This document shows positions 28,317-37,742 of a DNA stretch of 64,000 nt, in pieces. Positions within the stretch are counted from its first letter, which is position 1. The number at the start of each line of letters is the position of its first letter. The stretch is from Heterorhizobium halophytocola (lineage in GTDB: Bacteria > Pseudomonadota > Alphaproteobacteria > Rhizobiales > Rhizobiaceae), in assembly GCF_017873095.1 (NCBI RefSeq), contig NZ_JAGGJU010000008.1, positions 186,001 to 250,000 on the forward strand, written 5' to 3'. The notes below the pieces were generated by a model. That model saw only the letters and a list, made by a program, of their open reading frames with translations. It searched no databases and was not told the origin of the DNA. Both the position numbers and the translations under genes were made by a program.

Positions 28317-28451
28317 CCGCCTCGGGTCCTTCCGGATCAGCGTAAAGAATGCATTGCACTTGGAGGCCTGTCGTCGGACAGTGCGCCCGAGGATGGAGTG
28401 CATGCGGGGGCGGCCGTGATCGGCGACCCTGCCGAACGGGAGGAATATCTG

Positions 28452-28913
28452 ATGGATATGAGTGGCAGCGAGCGGATCGAAGCGCCGGTCGAACAGGTCT
28501 GGGAAGGGCTCAACAACCCGGATGTCCTGCGCCGGGTCATTCCCGGGTGCGAGAGCCTGGAAAAGGTCGCCGACGACGAAATGACCGCAAGGGTGGTGCT
28601 GAAGATCGGCCCGATCAAGGCGAAGTTCGACGGGACCGTCAGGCTCTCCAATCTCGATCCGCCGAATTCCTACACCATCTCGGGCGAAGGCAAAGGCGGC
28701 GTCGCGGGCTTTGCCAAGGGATCTGCCGATGTGTCGCTTGTGCCGGACGGGGCCGAGGCGACGATTTTGACCTATACCGTCAAGGCCGAAGTCGGCGGCA
28801 AGATCGCCCAGCTCGGCAGCCGGCTGATCGATTCGACCGCCAAGAAGCTCGCCGCCCAGTTCTTCGCGCAATTCGGTGCGGCCGTTTGCGGAGAGGACGC
28901 GACGCCGGTCTGA
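28452..28913 (+). CDS. CoxG-family SRPBCC protein
   Basis: 153 aa from the ATG at 28452, with GGGAGGA before it. The sequence GSERIEAPVEQVWEGLNNPDVL, RRVIPGCESL (residues about 4-36) and GKIAQLGSRLID is typical of the carbon monoxide dehydrogenase subunit G family, a helix-grip fold. In other bacteria these accompany molybdenum hydroxylases. Here two such enzymes lie 1-10 kb away on the other strand, but this gene is separate from them. Its function is not known from sequence. Confidence 0.85.
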   Translation: MDMSGSERIEAPVEQVWEGLNNPDVLRRVIPGCESLEKVADDEMTARVVLKIGPIKAKFDGTVRLSNLDPPNSYTISGEGKGGVAGFAKGSADVSLVPDGAEATILTYTVKAEVGGKIAQLGSRLIDSTAKKLAAQFFAQFGAAVCGEDATPV

Positions 28914-28931
28914 CCGCTGCCGTCGATAAGG

Positions 28932-29525
28932 CTATCCGTCTTCGCCGCTGATCTCGGCTCGCCCGGCCGTGATGTCGGTGAGCATCCGGCAGATCTCGTC
29001 CAGGCCTGCGGTGGGCAGATCGACAGTGAGCATGCAGCCGTCGCCGTCATAGGCTTCCCCGGCTATCACGGCATGTTCCACGGCGCCGAGGCGCGCCTTC
29101 ACCAGCGCCAGATCGCTGAACGCGACCGACACCCATCGTCTCGTGGTCAGGATGATCTGGCGGCGGGGCGCTGCGCGCAGGCAGCTCGCCGCCGTTCCGC
29201 CATAGGCCCGCATCAATCCGCCGCTGCCGAGCAGGATGCCGCCGAACCAGCGCGTCACCACCACGACCACCCCGTCCAGGTCCTGTCCGTCGATTGCCTG
29301 CAGGATCGGTTTGCCGGCCGTCCCGCTCGGCTCCCCGTCGTCGTTGAACCTGTAGGTCTGGCCGATCCGATAGGCCCAGCAGTTGTGGTTTGCGCCGTTT
29401 TCGCAGTGGCTTTCGAGAAAGGCCCTGGCCTCGTCCTCAGAGACGATCGGGGCTGCGCTTGCCAGAAATCGGCTTTTTTTGACCGTCTGTTCGAAACCGG
29501 CCGGGGCTTTCAGCGTTTCGCTCAT
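28932..29525 (-). CDS. YigZ/IMPACT family protein
   Basis: 197 aa. The family core KKSRFLASAAPI, NCWAYRIGQTYRFNDDGEPSGTAGKPIL-type sequence and RWFGGILLGSGGLMRAYGG are clear; the last covers about residues 92-109. Proteins of this family are linked to translation regulation in eukaryotes; the bacterial role is uncertain. It converges with the CoxG gene (18 bases). Confidence 0.9.
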   Translation of the reverse strand: MSETLKAPAGFEQTVKKSRFLASAAPIVSEDEARAFLESHCENGANHNCWAYRIGQTYRFNDDGEPSGTAGKPILQAIDGQDLDGVVVVVTRWFGGILLGSGGLMRAYGGTAASCLRAAPRRQIILTTRRWVSVAFSDLALVKARLGAVEHAVIAGEAYDGDGCMLTVDLPTAGLDEICRMLTDITAGRAEISGEDG

Positions 29526-29771
29526 GGGGAAAGGGTCAAGGCTCGCTGTGGAGATCGTCTGGTATAGGGCGTTTCAGGCGGCAGCAACATTCGCCTGCAG
29601 CACGCTAAGCTGTTGTTTCCATGCAGTTGCGGACGCGAAGCCGGTTCTTGCCTCGACTGGAAGTCCCCAAATGTCTGCGTCGCAATAGCGCAGGCTTCAA
29701 GCCCGGCGCAAGGCGGGAGACGTATGACGCCTCTTTAAGATCATGACGATCTGCGTTAGGAGATGCCAGAC

Positions 29772-29933
29772 ATGCCGACTGATTCCGAACTTTTCCCCGA
29801 TGCCGAAACCGCCGCCATTGCCCATATGCTGGCCGAGGACCGGGCTGACGAGTTGACGGACATGCTGGTCGAAGGCCTTTACGAGGCCCTGCGCATTCTC
29901 GAAGGCGAGATTACCGCCGACACCTGGCACTGA
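29772..29933 (+). CDS. 53-aa acidic small protein
   Basis: 53 codons, opening MPTDSELFPDAETAA and ending ITADTWH. It has about 14 acidic and 2 basic residues, is mostly helical and has no membrane segment. A TAGGAG Shine-Dalgarno lies 9 bases before the ATG at 29772; an in-frame ATG at 29763 abuts it. It is isolated between the YigZ gene and the molybdenum hydroxylase operon (246-base and 102-base gaps). I do not recognise the family. Confidence 0.6.
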   Translation: MPTDSELFPDAETAAIAHMLAEDRADELTDMLVEGLYEALRILEGEITADTWH

Positions 29934-30035
29934 TATCCCACCTGCCGCCATCGCGAAGACCCATCGTCGGACAGCGGCAAGCCGGGAAAAGAGCCCGACA
30001 TCACGCTGTCGGACCCTCCATGCATTGTTATCCCG

Positions 30036-32279
30036 TCAGGCCTTGAGCGCGTCGCGCATGCGCTCGCGCGAGAACGGCAGGTCGTAGATCCGTTTTCCGG
30101 CGGCGCGGCGCACGGCATTGCCGATTGCGCCCGATGTCGGCCCCTGCGCCGCCTCGGCGACGCCGAGATAGGGCAGGCCGGGATTGTCGACCACATGCAC
30201 ATCGATCCTGTCCGGCACGGCGCTGAAGCGCAGGATCGGATAGGCCGACCAGTCGGCGCTGGTGATTCGGGTCCGGTTGAAATGCACCTCTTCGTAGAGC
30301 GTCCAGCTCAGCGATTGCAGGATGCCGCCCTGGGTCTGGTTGACGATGTTGTCGGGGGCGACGGCCTCGCCGCAATCGACGGCGGCCACGACGTTGGAGA
30401 TCCGGATTTCGCCGCTGACCCTGTCGACCTCGGCCTCCAGCGCGATCGCCAGATAGGACGCGTGGTTCTTGTATTTGGCAAAGGCAAAGCCCCGTCCGCG
30501 GCCTTCCGGCATCGGATCGCTGTTCCAGCCGAACTTGTCGGCCACCGTCTCGATCACCTTGATCGCCCGCTTGTCGCTCAAATGGCGCAGGCGAAACTCG
30601 ACCGGGTCGGCGCCCGCCGCATCGGCAAGCTCGTCCATGAAGCTCTCGAGCGAAAACACGTTGCAATAGGCACCGAGCGCCCGCATCGCCGAGGCCCGCA
30701 CCGGCATGTCCGGAATGAAATGCCAGTTCACGCGCTGGTTCGGGATGTCGTAGAGCGGAATGGCATTGCGGTCGCCATTGCCGGACGGCGAGATCTTCAG
30801 TTTCTGCGCATCCGGCTGGAAATGCTTCTGCATCAGGCGCCCGGCGAGCAGGGCGCCGGCTGATCCCGGCCGGGAACTGTGATTGTTGCTCCAGAGGTCG
30901 TAGTGCCAGTTGACGATCTTGCCCTCGTCGTCGAGCACCGCCTCGACGCGGGTCAGCATGCCCGGCCCATAGGGTTCCCACAGATGCTCCTGTTCGCGCA
31001 TCCACTGGACCCGGATGGCGCGACCGGGAAGCTTGGTGGCGATCAGCGCCGCGTCGCCCGCCGCATCGTCGGCGCCGTTATGGCCGTAGCAGCCGGACCC
31101 TTCGGTGTGGATGCAGCGGACCTTGTCTTCCTCCATGCCGAGCATTTCGGCAATGGCGCCGCGATCGGGATAGACGCCCTGGGTATGGGTCCAGACGGTC
31201 AGCTGGTCGCCCTCCATCTTGGCCATGGCGGCGGAGGGGCCGATGGAACCGTGCATCTGGTAGGGGCGGGTAAACTGCGCCTTCAGCGTCTTTGCCCCCT
31301 TCACCGTTTCCGCTCCGGCGGAATTGACCACGCCGACTTCGGTCACCGCCGATTGCAGGAAGGTCGGCAGATCCGTCTGGTCGGGCAGGCCCTGCTGCTC
31401 CTGCCAGCGGGCCGCGCGTTCGAGCACGCGCATCGCCTGGATTGCCTGGAATTCCTGTTCGGCGACGACGGCCAGAAAATCCCCGTCGCGGATGATGGAG
31501 ATCACGCCGGGCATGCCCTTGGCCGTGGTCTCGTCGAGATCTGTCAGCCGGGCGCTGTAGCTTGGCGGGCGCACGACCCGCGCATGCACCATGCCTTCCG
31601 GCCGCATGTCCTGCACATAGGCTTCGCCGCCCGTCACCTTGGCCGGTATGTCGACGCGGGCGAACGGCTTGCCGATCGCGCGGTAATTGCCGGGCGGCTT
31701 GATCTTCGTCATCGGATCGGCATCGACGTGCAGCAGGTCGTTCGAGACGATCTCGCCATAGCTCAGCGTTGCACCGTTCGGCCCGAGCACCTTGCCGCCA
31801 TCGGCCTTCAGCTGCTCGACCGGTACGCCGAGCTTGGCGGAAGCCTGCTGGATCAGGATCTGCCGGACCTGGGCTGCGGCATAGCGAATGGCGGTTCCGC
31901 TGTTCGGCATCGTCATGCTGCCGGCGGTATAGCCCTCATCGGGCGTGCGTCCGGTGTCGGCGGTGATCAGGTTGATCGTGCCGGGTTCGACTTCGAGTTC
32001 CTCGGCTGCCACCTGCCGCAGCGAAGTCTTGGTTCCCTGGCCGAGTTCGGCCTTGCCGGTAAAGACGGTGATCGAGCCGTCCGCATCGATGCGGATCCAG
32101 GCATCCAGCGAGGGCGTGCTTGAAAGGTCGCCCTGCAGTTCGGGCGCCTTTTCGGGCGACCCGTCCGAGCCTTCCGCAGACTGGGCAAAGCCTTCCTGCG
32201 GTATGGTGAAGCTGAGGACAAGCGCACCGGCGCTGCCCAGAAAGCCGCGGCGGTTGATATCGAATGTGGGCGCGTTCAT
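30036..32279 (-). CDS. Tat-exported molybdopterin subunit of a xanthine-oxidase-family dehydrogenase
   Basis: 747 aa from the ATG at 32279 after AGGAG. A twin-arginine signal INRRGFLGSAGALVLSF occurs near residues 8-24, so the enzyme acts in the periplasm. The body matches the large molybdenum-cofactor subunit of IorB-type (isoquinoline 1-oxidoreductase) or aldehyde dehydrogenases: KAELGQGTKTSLRQVAAEEL, GYTAGSMTMPNSG, ending GVAEAAQGPTSGAIGNAV with the conserved catalytic Glu. The substrate cannot be told. It forms an operon with the 2Fe-2S and cytochrome c genes. Confidence 0.9.
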   Translation of the reverse strand: MNAPTFDINRRGFLGSAGALVLSFTIPQEGFAQSAEGSDGSPEKAPELQGDLSSTPSLDAWIRIDADGSITVFTGKAELGQGTKTSLRQVAAEELEVEPGTINLITADTGRTPDEGYTAGSMTMPNSGTAIRYAAAQVRQILIQQASAKLGVPVEQLKADGGKVLGPNGATLSYGEIVSNDLLHVDADPMTKIKPPGNYRAIGKPFARVDIPAKVTGGEAYVQDMRPEGMVHARVVRPPSYSARLTDLDETTAKGMPGVISIIRDGDFLAVVAEQEFQAIQAMRVLERAARWQEQQGLPDQTDLPTFLQSAVTEVGVVNSAGAETVKGAKTLKAQFTRPYQMHGSIGPSAAMAKMEGDQLTVWTHTQGVYPDRGAIAEMLGMEEDKVRCIHTEGSGCYGHNGADDAAGDAALIATKLPGRAIRVQWMREQEHLWEPYGPGMLTRVEAVLDDEGKIVNWHYDLWSNNHSSRPGSAGALLAGRLMQKHFQPDAQKLKISPSGNGDRNAIPLYDIPNQRVNWHFIPDMPVRASAMRALGAYCNVFSLESFMDELADAAGADPVEFRLRHLSDKRAIKVIETVADKFGWNSDPMPEGRGRGFAFAKYKNHASYLAIALEAEVDRVSGEIRISNVVAAVDCGEAVAPDNIVNQTQGGILQSLSWTLYEEVHFNRTRITSADWSAYPILRFSAVPDRIDVHVVDNPGLPYLGVAEAAQGPTSGAIGNAVRRAAGKRIYDLPFSRERMRDALKA

Positions 32280-32290
32280 GGGTCTTCTCC

Positions 32291-32779
32291 TCAGCCTGCG
32301 GCAACGGGCTTGGCGGATGCCGATTTCATATGGGTCTGGGCGCGTTTGACCGCCGCCAGGATGCGCATATGGGTTCCGCATCGACAGAGATTGGGCTCCA
32401 GCCCGGCGCGGATCTCTCCGTCGGTCGCATCGGGGTTGGCTTCCAGCAGCGCCTGCGCCCGCATCATCATGCCGGAAATGCAGTAGCCGCACTGGGCGGC
32501 CTGCTCGTGGATGAAGGCTTCCTGCATCGGCCCCGGATTGTCGATCGTGCCGAGCCCCTCGACAGTCTTGATCTTGCGGCCCTCCAGCAGCGTCAGCGGC
32601 GTCAGGCAGGAAAACACCGCCTTTCCGTCGACCATCACGGTGCAGGCACCGCACTGGCCGAGCCCGCAACCGAATTTCGCGCCGTTCATCGCGAGGTCAT
32701 TGCGCAAAACGTAGAGCAGGGGGGTGGACGGATCGGCGTCCACGTCACGGGTTTCCCCGTTCACATTGAGCTTCATCAT
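32291..32779 (-). CDS. 2Fe-2S subunit of the periplasmic molybdenum hydroxylase
   Basis: 162 aa. Eight cysteines for two 2Fe-2S clusters are intact: Cys38, 43, 46 and 58 (GCGLGQCGAC..C) and Cys97, 100, 132 and 134 (CGYC..CRC). No signal peptide, as expected when it is carried out by its Tat-bearing partner. It passes electrons from the molybdenum site to cytochrome c. It ends 12 bases before the large-subunit start and its own start overlaps the cytochrome gene stop by 4 bases. Confidence 0.93.
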   Translation of the reverse strand: MMKLNVNGETRDVDADPSTPLLYVLRNDLAMNGAKFGCGLGQCGACTVMVDGKAVFSCLTPLTLLEGRKIKTVEGLGTIDNPGPMQEAFIHEQAAQCGYCISGMMMRAQALLEANPDATDGEIRAGLEPNLCRCGTHMRILAAVKRAQTHMKSASAKPVAAG

Positions 32780-34158
32780 TTGTCCTGTGCTCCTATGTTG
32801 TCGGGGCCGCGTTCGATGCCGTCGGACGGACGCACGCTCACCTTGATCTTGCCGCTGCGGGTATCGGCCGCCCTGGAGGCGACATCGTCCCAGGCGGGTT
32901 TCTGTGCGACGTCCTGGCGCAGATAGGCCAGCAGGTCGCTCAGCTGGGCATCCGTCATCGTGGGCGCGAAATTCGGCATGATGGCGCTTTGCCGGCCGCT
33001 TGTCGCCGGCAGGCCGAACAGCACTGTGTTGATCGCGTTTTGCGCATCCGGCGCATGGATCGTCGAGCTCAGATGCAGGTCGACCCCGCCGAAGGGCAGC
33101 GGCCGCCCGCTGTCGTGACAGACGGAACAGGCGGCGCGGTAGATCGTCTCGCCGCGACCCCGCGGGGTCGAGGTGTCGGCCGCCGAGGCACTTGCAAGCG
33201 CCAGCCCCGCGGTCTGGGAACGCTTGCGGATATCGTCGCCGGAGGCCAAAGTCCCGGAGGCCGCCTGCGGCATCAGCGAGCTGATATAGGTGGCGATCGC
33301 ATGCACGTCCTGGTCGGGCAGCCGGCCGAGATTGCCGGTCACTTCCGCCATCGGGCCGTTTGCGAGGCCGTGGTCCTCATGCCAGCCCTGCCGCAGATAG
33401 GCATAGAGGCTGTCGGCATTCCAGGCGACCGGGGCGGGCGATGAACCGTCGAGCGCAAAGGCCGTCCAGCCTTCCTGCTCGCCGCCGGCGAAATGCTTGT
33501 CGGATTTCTCCGCCCCCAGCCCATTGCGCGGCGTGTGACAGGCGCCGCAATGGCCAAGACCGTTGGCGAGATAGGCGCCGCGATTCCACGCGACCGTCTC
33601 GCTGTCCTTGTTCTGATAGGCGCCCTGGTCGAAGAACAGCAGTTTCCAGCCCGCGACCGCCATGCGGATGTCGAGCGGGAAAGGCAGCGTGTTGTCCGGC
33701 GCTACCTGTTTCACCGGACGGCGCGTCATCAGATAGGCATAGAGCGCCTTGTCATCCGCGTCGGACACCAGGGTGAAGTGATCGAAGGGAAAGGCCGGAT
33801 AGAGATGCGCGCCATCGCGGCGCACGCCCTCGCGCATGGCGCGCTGGAAGGCTGCCTGCGACCACCTGCCGATACCGGTCTCGGGGTCGGGCGTGATATT
33901 GGTGGAATAGATCGTGCCGAACGGCGTGGGAAGCGCAAGCCCGCCTGAAAAGGATGGGTTGCCGGGCTTGGTGTGACAGGCCGTGCAATTGCCGACCGCG
34001 GCCAGTTCCGCGCCCTTGGCGACGAGACCGGGGTCGAAGGATGCCGGGTCCGGGGGATTGATCGGGTCGATCGACCCGTGCCATGCATAGGCGAAGGCTG
34101 CTGCGCCGGCGACGATAACGACGCCCGCAAAGCCTGCTAGAATAGACTTGAATTTCAC
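32776..34158 (-). CDS. three-haem cytochrome c, electron acceptor of the molybdenum hydroxylase
   Basis: 460 aa. An N-terminal helix (about residues 6-26) anchors or exports it. Three CxxCH haem sites: Cys58-Cys61-His62 (CTACH), Cys204-Cys207-His208 (CGACH) and Cys344-Cys347-His348 (CSVCH). It resembles the cytochrome subunits of periplasmic alcohol, aldehyde and nicotinate dehydrogenases and feeds electrons to the respiratory chain. It is the first gene of this three-gene operon. Confidence 0.93.
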   Translation of the reverse strand: MKFKSILAGFAGVVIVAGAAAFAYAWHGSIDPINPPDPASFDPGLVAKGAELAAVGNCTACHTKPGNPSFSGGLALPTPFGTIYSTNITPDPETGIGRWSQAAFQRAMREGVRRDGAHLYPAFPFDHFTLVSDADDKALYAYLMTRRPVKQVAPDNTLPFPLDIRMAVAGWKLLFFDQGAYQNKDSETVAWNRGAYLANGLGHCGACHTPRNGLGAEKSDKHFAGGEQEGWTAFALDGSSPAPVAWNADSLYAYLRQGWHEDHGLANGPMAEVTGNLGRLPDQDVHAIATYISSLMPQAASGTLASGDDIRKRSQTAGLALASASAADTSTPRGRGETIYRAACSVCHDSGRPLPFGGVDLHLSSTIHAPDAQNAINTVLFGLPATSGRQSAIMPNFAPTMTDAQLSDLLAYLRQDVAQKPAWDDVASRAADTRSGKIKVSVRPSDGIERGPDNIGAQDK

Positions 34159-34380
34159 GTCTCGCTCCTCGACCCCCGCCGGGAGGCGAAGATCCCCGCA
34201 TCGGCCGCCTCAGTGCGGGATGCACTGGCCCAAACGATCGTGCCGCCGTTCCGGTTCCGGCCCTCCCGTTTTTTTCAGCCGGCGAATTCTCCATGCGCGC
34301 GATCGGCTGTGACGAGAGGCGCTGCAGCCAGCGCCACCACCGGCCGCCATGCCGCGGCCGGCCTTCAGGTTTATGGGGTG

Positions 34381-34446
34381 CCGGGAGGCCGCCGGCTTGC
34401 AGCCTCCCGGGGGGACGTGAAGGGGTCCCGCTGCGGTCGCAGCGGG
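34381..34446. terminator. two strong hairpins downstream of the PaoC-like gene
   Basis: Arms CCGGGAGGC and GCCTCCCGG (34381-34410) and, next to the PaoC-like stop, CCCGCTGC and GCAGCGGG with a GGTC loop (34427-34446). There is no T-run on either side, so they are terminator-like or mRNA-protecting rather than classical terminators. They separate the two molybdenum operons; the rest of 34159-34453 holds no gene. Confidence 0.5.
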
Positions 34447-34453
34447 AGAGGCC

Positions 34454-36706
34454 TCACGAAGCGCGTAGCAGATCCTGGATGCGGATCGGGAAGCGGCGGA
34501 TGCGCTTGCCGGTGGCGTGCCAGATCGCGTTCCCGATGGCGCCGACACTGCCGGTCACACCGATCTCGCCGACGCCCTTGATGCCGAGCGGGTTCACATA
34601 GGGGTCGTCCTCGTGGACGGTGATGACCTCAAGTCCCTTTACGTCGGCATTGACCGGAATGTGATAGCCGGCGAAGTCGGCATTCATGATCCGGCCCGAC
34701 CGCTTGTCGAACCGCGCCTCTTCGTGCAGAGCAAAGGATGTGCCCCAGATCATCCCGCCCATCAGCTGGCTTTCGGCAAGCTTCGGATTGATGATCCGGC
34801 CGGCGGCGAAGGCGCCGACCATGCGCGTCACACGCATCTGGAAAAGATCGGGGTCGATCTTGACCTCGGCGAACACGGCGCCATGGGCATACATGGCATG
34901 GCGCTCGGCATCCTCGGGCGGGCGGGAGGCATTGCCCTTGCCTTCGACGGCGCTGCCGCCGGCGCGGGCGATGATGTCCTCGTAAGCCTCGCTGCGGCTT
35001 TCGTCGCCGGTGGCGAAAAGCCGTCCGTCGCGCGCGGTCACGCCGGAATTGCCGGTGCCGTAGAGCGGCGAGTCCGGATCGGCGGCGGCCAGTTCTGCCA
35101 GGCGGGCGATCGCGTCCTTGCCGGCTGCATGCAGCGCGCCACCGGCGGTTGCCGTGTGACCCGAGCCGCCGGCAATGCCGGCGTCCGGCAGGTCCGAAGT
35201 GCCGGAGCGAAACTCGACCTTGTCGAGCGGCAGGCCGAGACTGTCGGCGGCGATCTGGGCCAGCGCCGTCCAGGCGCCCTGGCCCATGTCGGAGGCGGCG
35301 GTTTCCACTAGACCCGTGCCGTCTGGGCGCAGGGTGGCGCGCGCCTCGGCCGCGAACATCGGAGCGCCGAACAGCGCGGTTCCCATGCCCCAGCCGACCA
35401 GCATGCCGTTCTCGTCGGTCATCTGGCCGGGCCGCATCGGCCGGCCGGCCCAGCCGAAGCGCTTGGCACCCTCCGCATAGCATTCCCGCAGGGCCTTGGA
35501 CGAATAGGGCTTGTCGGTGCCGGGCTCCCGCTCGGCATAGTTCCTCAGGCGGAATTCGAGCGGATCGAGCCCTGCCTTCTCGGCCATTTCGTCCATGGCG
35601 CATTCGAGTGCCGCCGAACCGGAGGCTTCGCCGGGTGCCCGCATCGCGCCGGGCACGCCGATATCGTTGCGCACCGTCATCATCGTGGAGCGCAGCGCCG
35701 CGGCGGCATAGAGACCGTGCGAGGCATTGCAGGCGGGCTCGGGAAAGCTGCTGTCGAAGGTATCGACCGTCGCCGTCGAAATGTGGTCGAGTGCCGTCAT
35801 CTTCGCCTGCGCATCGATGCCGATCCTCAGCTGCTGGCGGGTGGCGCCGCGATGGGCGACGGGCCCGAACATCTGGTCACGCCGCAGCGCCAGCTTCACC
35901 GGTCTGCCCACCTTGCGGGCGGCCGCGATCGCCAGCACCAGCGGGCTGTAGGGCACCGCCTTCGAGCCGAAGCCACCGCCCAGATAGGGGCTGCGGATCG
36001 TGATATTCTCCGGCGGGATGTCGAAATAATAGGCGTAGAAGCCGCGCGACAGCACGATCGCCTGGTTGGGCGTGTCGATCTCCAGCCGGTCGCCGTCCCA
36101 TTTCGCGACGATGGCGTGCGGCTCCATCGCGTTATGATACTGCTGCGGCGTCTCATAGGTCAGGTCGACCGATTGCTGCGATGCGGCCATGCCGGCATCG
36201 ACATCGCCGTAGATCACTTCGGCCGGCTGGCCGAAGGGACCGCTCGGCGCCTTCGTGGCCGGTTCCGCGTCCATGCCGATGCGCGGAGTCTCGGCTTCGT
36301 ATCGCGGATTGAGCAATCGCGCACCTTCGGTTGCCGCCTCGATCGTCTCGCCGAGCACGAGGGCGATCGGCTGCCGGGCGTAGCGGATCCGGTCGCTCTG
36401 CAGCACCTCGACCGGGACTGCGAACATGAAGGGCTTTTCATCCGGATTGCCGGCGACCGGCGGCGGGTTTTGCGGCGTGAACACTTCCACGACGCCGGGA
36501 TGGGCAAGGGCGGCTCCCGTATCGAAATGGGTGACCCGGCCGCGGGCGATCGCCGCCGGCACGAAGACGGCATAGAGCATGCCGTCGGGATGATTGTCGG
36601 CGGCATAGGTGGCGGCGCCGGTCACCTTGGCAATGCCGTCGCGGCGGGTGACCGACTGGCCGGAATTGGAGCCGAAGCGCATGGGCAGGGAAATCGTATC
36701 AGACAT
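34454..36706 (-). CDS. PaoC-like molybdopterin subunit (aldehyde oxidoreductase)
   Basis: 750 aa from the ATG at 36706 (MSDTISLPMRFGSN). It matches the YagR/PaoC branch: GIAKVTGAATYAADN near the start, YLGGGFGSKAVPY, GSGHTATAGG, and the C-terminal GVGEIGVTGSVGAIGNAI with the catalytic Glu. E. coli PaoC oxidises aromatic aldehydes. The start overlaps the PaoB-like stop by 8 bases. It has no Tat signal of its own, as in E. coli. Substrate unknown; aldehyde is inference. Confidence 0.92.
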   Translation of the reverse strand: MSDTISLPMRFGSNSGQSVTRRDGIAKVTGAATYAADNHPDGMLYAVFVPAAIARGRVTHFDTGAALAHPGVVEVFTPQNPPPVAGNPDEKPFMFAVPVEVLQSDRIRYARQPIALVLGETIEAATEGARLLNPRYEAETPRIGMDAEPATKAPSGPFGQPAEVIYGDVDAGMAASQQSVDLTYETPQQYHNAMEPHAIVAKWDGDRLEIDTPNQAIVLSRGFYAYYFDIPPENITIRSPYLGGGFGSKAVPYSPLVLAIAAARKVGRPVKLALRRDQMFGPVAHRGATRQQLRIGIDAQAKMTALDHISTATVDTFDSSFPEPACNASHGLYAAAALRSTMMTVRNDIGVPGAMRAPGEASGSAALECAMDEMAEKAGLDPLEFRLRNYAEREPGTDKPYSSKALRECYAEGAKRFGWAGRPMRPGQMTDENGMLVGWGMGTALFGAPMFAAEARATLRPDGTGLVETAASDMGQGAWTALAQIAADSLGLPLDKVEFRSGTSDLPDAGIAGGSGHTATAGGALHAAGKDAIARLAELAAADPDSPLYGTGNSGVTARDGRLFATGDESRSEAYEDIIARAGGSAVEGKGNASRPPEDAERHAMYAHGAVFAEVKIDPDLFQMRVTRMVGAFAAGRIINPKLAESQLMGGMIWGTSFALHEEARFDKRSGRIMNADFAGYHIPVNADVKGLEVITVHEDDPYVNPLGIKGVGEIGVTGSVGAIGNAIWHATGKRIRRFPIRIQDLLRAS

Positions 36707-37742
36707 GAGCGTGATCTCCGAAGGGCGAAGCGGGAAGGGCGGGCATGCGCGTCGGCGTGCCGTTCGCGGCCATTGTGAGCGCCCGGGCCGCGGTGCGGCG
36801 GGCAAGCTCGATCTTGTAGGCATTGTCGCCCGAGGGCCTGGCGCCCTCCAGCGCAACGGAAGCCGCGCGGGCGAAAAGCTCCGAACCCGGCGCCTGGCCG
36901 ACCATCAGCGCCTCGGCCTCGGCGATACGCCAGGGCTTGGCGGCAACCGCGCCGAGGGCGAGGCGCGCCGCGGCGATCTTGCCATCGGCGAACCGGAAGG
37001 CGGCGGCGGCCGAAACCAGCGCGAAGGCGAAGGATGTGCGCTCGCGAACTTTCAGATACCGGGCGTTGCGGCGGAAATCGGCAGCGCCTGCGGGCAGCCG
37101 CACGGCGGTGACCAGTTCGCCGGGCTCCAGCGCCGTTTCTGTCTCGGGCGTGTCGCCGGGCAGCAGGTGGAAATCGGCGAACGGGATCTCGCGCGTGCCG
37201 TTCGGTCCCGCCACTTCGACGATCGCATCGAGCGCGGCCAGGGGCACGCAGAAATCCGAAGGATTGGTGGCGATGCAGGCATCGCTCCAGCCGAGAACGG
37301 CCAGGTTTTCGTTGTCACCGTCCCGGGCATCGCATCCGCTGCCGGAATTGCGACGATTGCAGGCGGCGGCGGCATCCTGGAAATAGGCGCAACGGGTACG
37401 CTGCATCAGATTGCCGCCGATGGTGGCGGCATTGCGCAGCTGCCCGGAAGCCCCGGAAAGGATCGCTTCGGCGACCATCGGGAAGGCCGCCGCGAAGGCG
37501 CTGTCATGCGCAAGATCGGAATTGCGCACCTGCGCCCCGATCCGGGCGCCGCCATCGGCCAGCATCTCGATTGTATCGAGACCTGCGAGCTTCTTCACGT
37601 CGATCAGCTTTTGCGGCTGCATCGCGCCGATCTTCATCAGGTCGAGCAGGTTGGTGCCGCCGCCGAGATAGGCAGAGCCCGGGGCCCAGGCGGAGACGGC
37701 CTCGGCCACGGAGGTGGGACAGATATAGTCGAAGCGGTTCAT
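36699..37742 (-). CDS. PaoB-like FAD-binding subunit
   Basis: 347 aa from the ATG at 37742 (MNRFDYICPTS). FAD-binding sequences LGGGTNLLDLMK (about residue 27) and ATIGGNLMQ (about 106) are present. Cys118, 128, 137 and 156 sit in an insert as in E. coli PaoB, which carries a 4Fe-4S cluster. It overlaps the PaoA-like stop by 4 bases, so the three subunits are translated as a unit. Confidence 0.92.
   Translation of the reverse strand: MNRFDYICPTSVAEAVSAWAPGSAYLGGGTNLLDLMKIGAMQPQKLIDVKKLAGLDTIEMLADGGARIGAQVRNSDLAHDSAFAAAFPMVAEAILSGASGQLRNAATIGGNLMQRTRCAYFQDAAAACNRRNSGSGCDARDGDNENLAVLGWSDACIATNPSDFCVPLAALDAIVEVAGPNGTREIPFADFHLLPGDTPETETALEPGELVTAVRLPAGAADFRRNARYLKVRERTSFAFALVSAAAAFRFADGKIAAARLALGAVAAKPWRIAEAEALMVGQAPGSELFARAASVALEGARPSGDNAYKIELARRTAARALTMAANGTPTRMPALPASPFGDHAHV

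Noticed and set aside
26967..28871. 634-aa minus-strand frame opposite pncB and the CoxG-like gene
   Set aside because: Antisense shadow; PncB motifs are on the plus strand.
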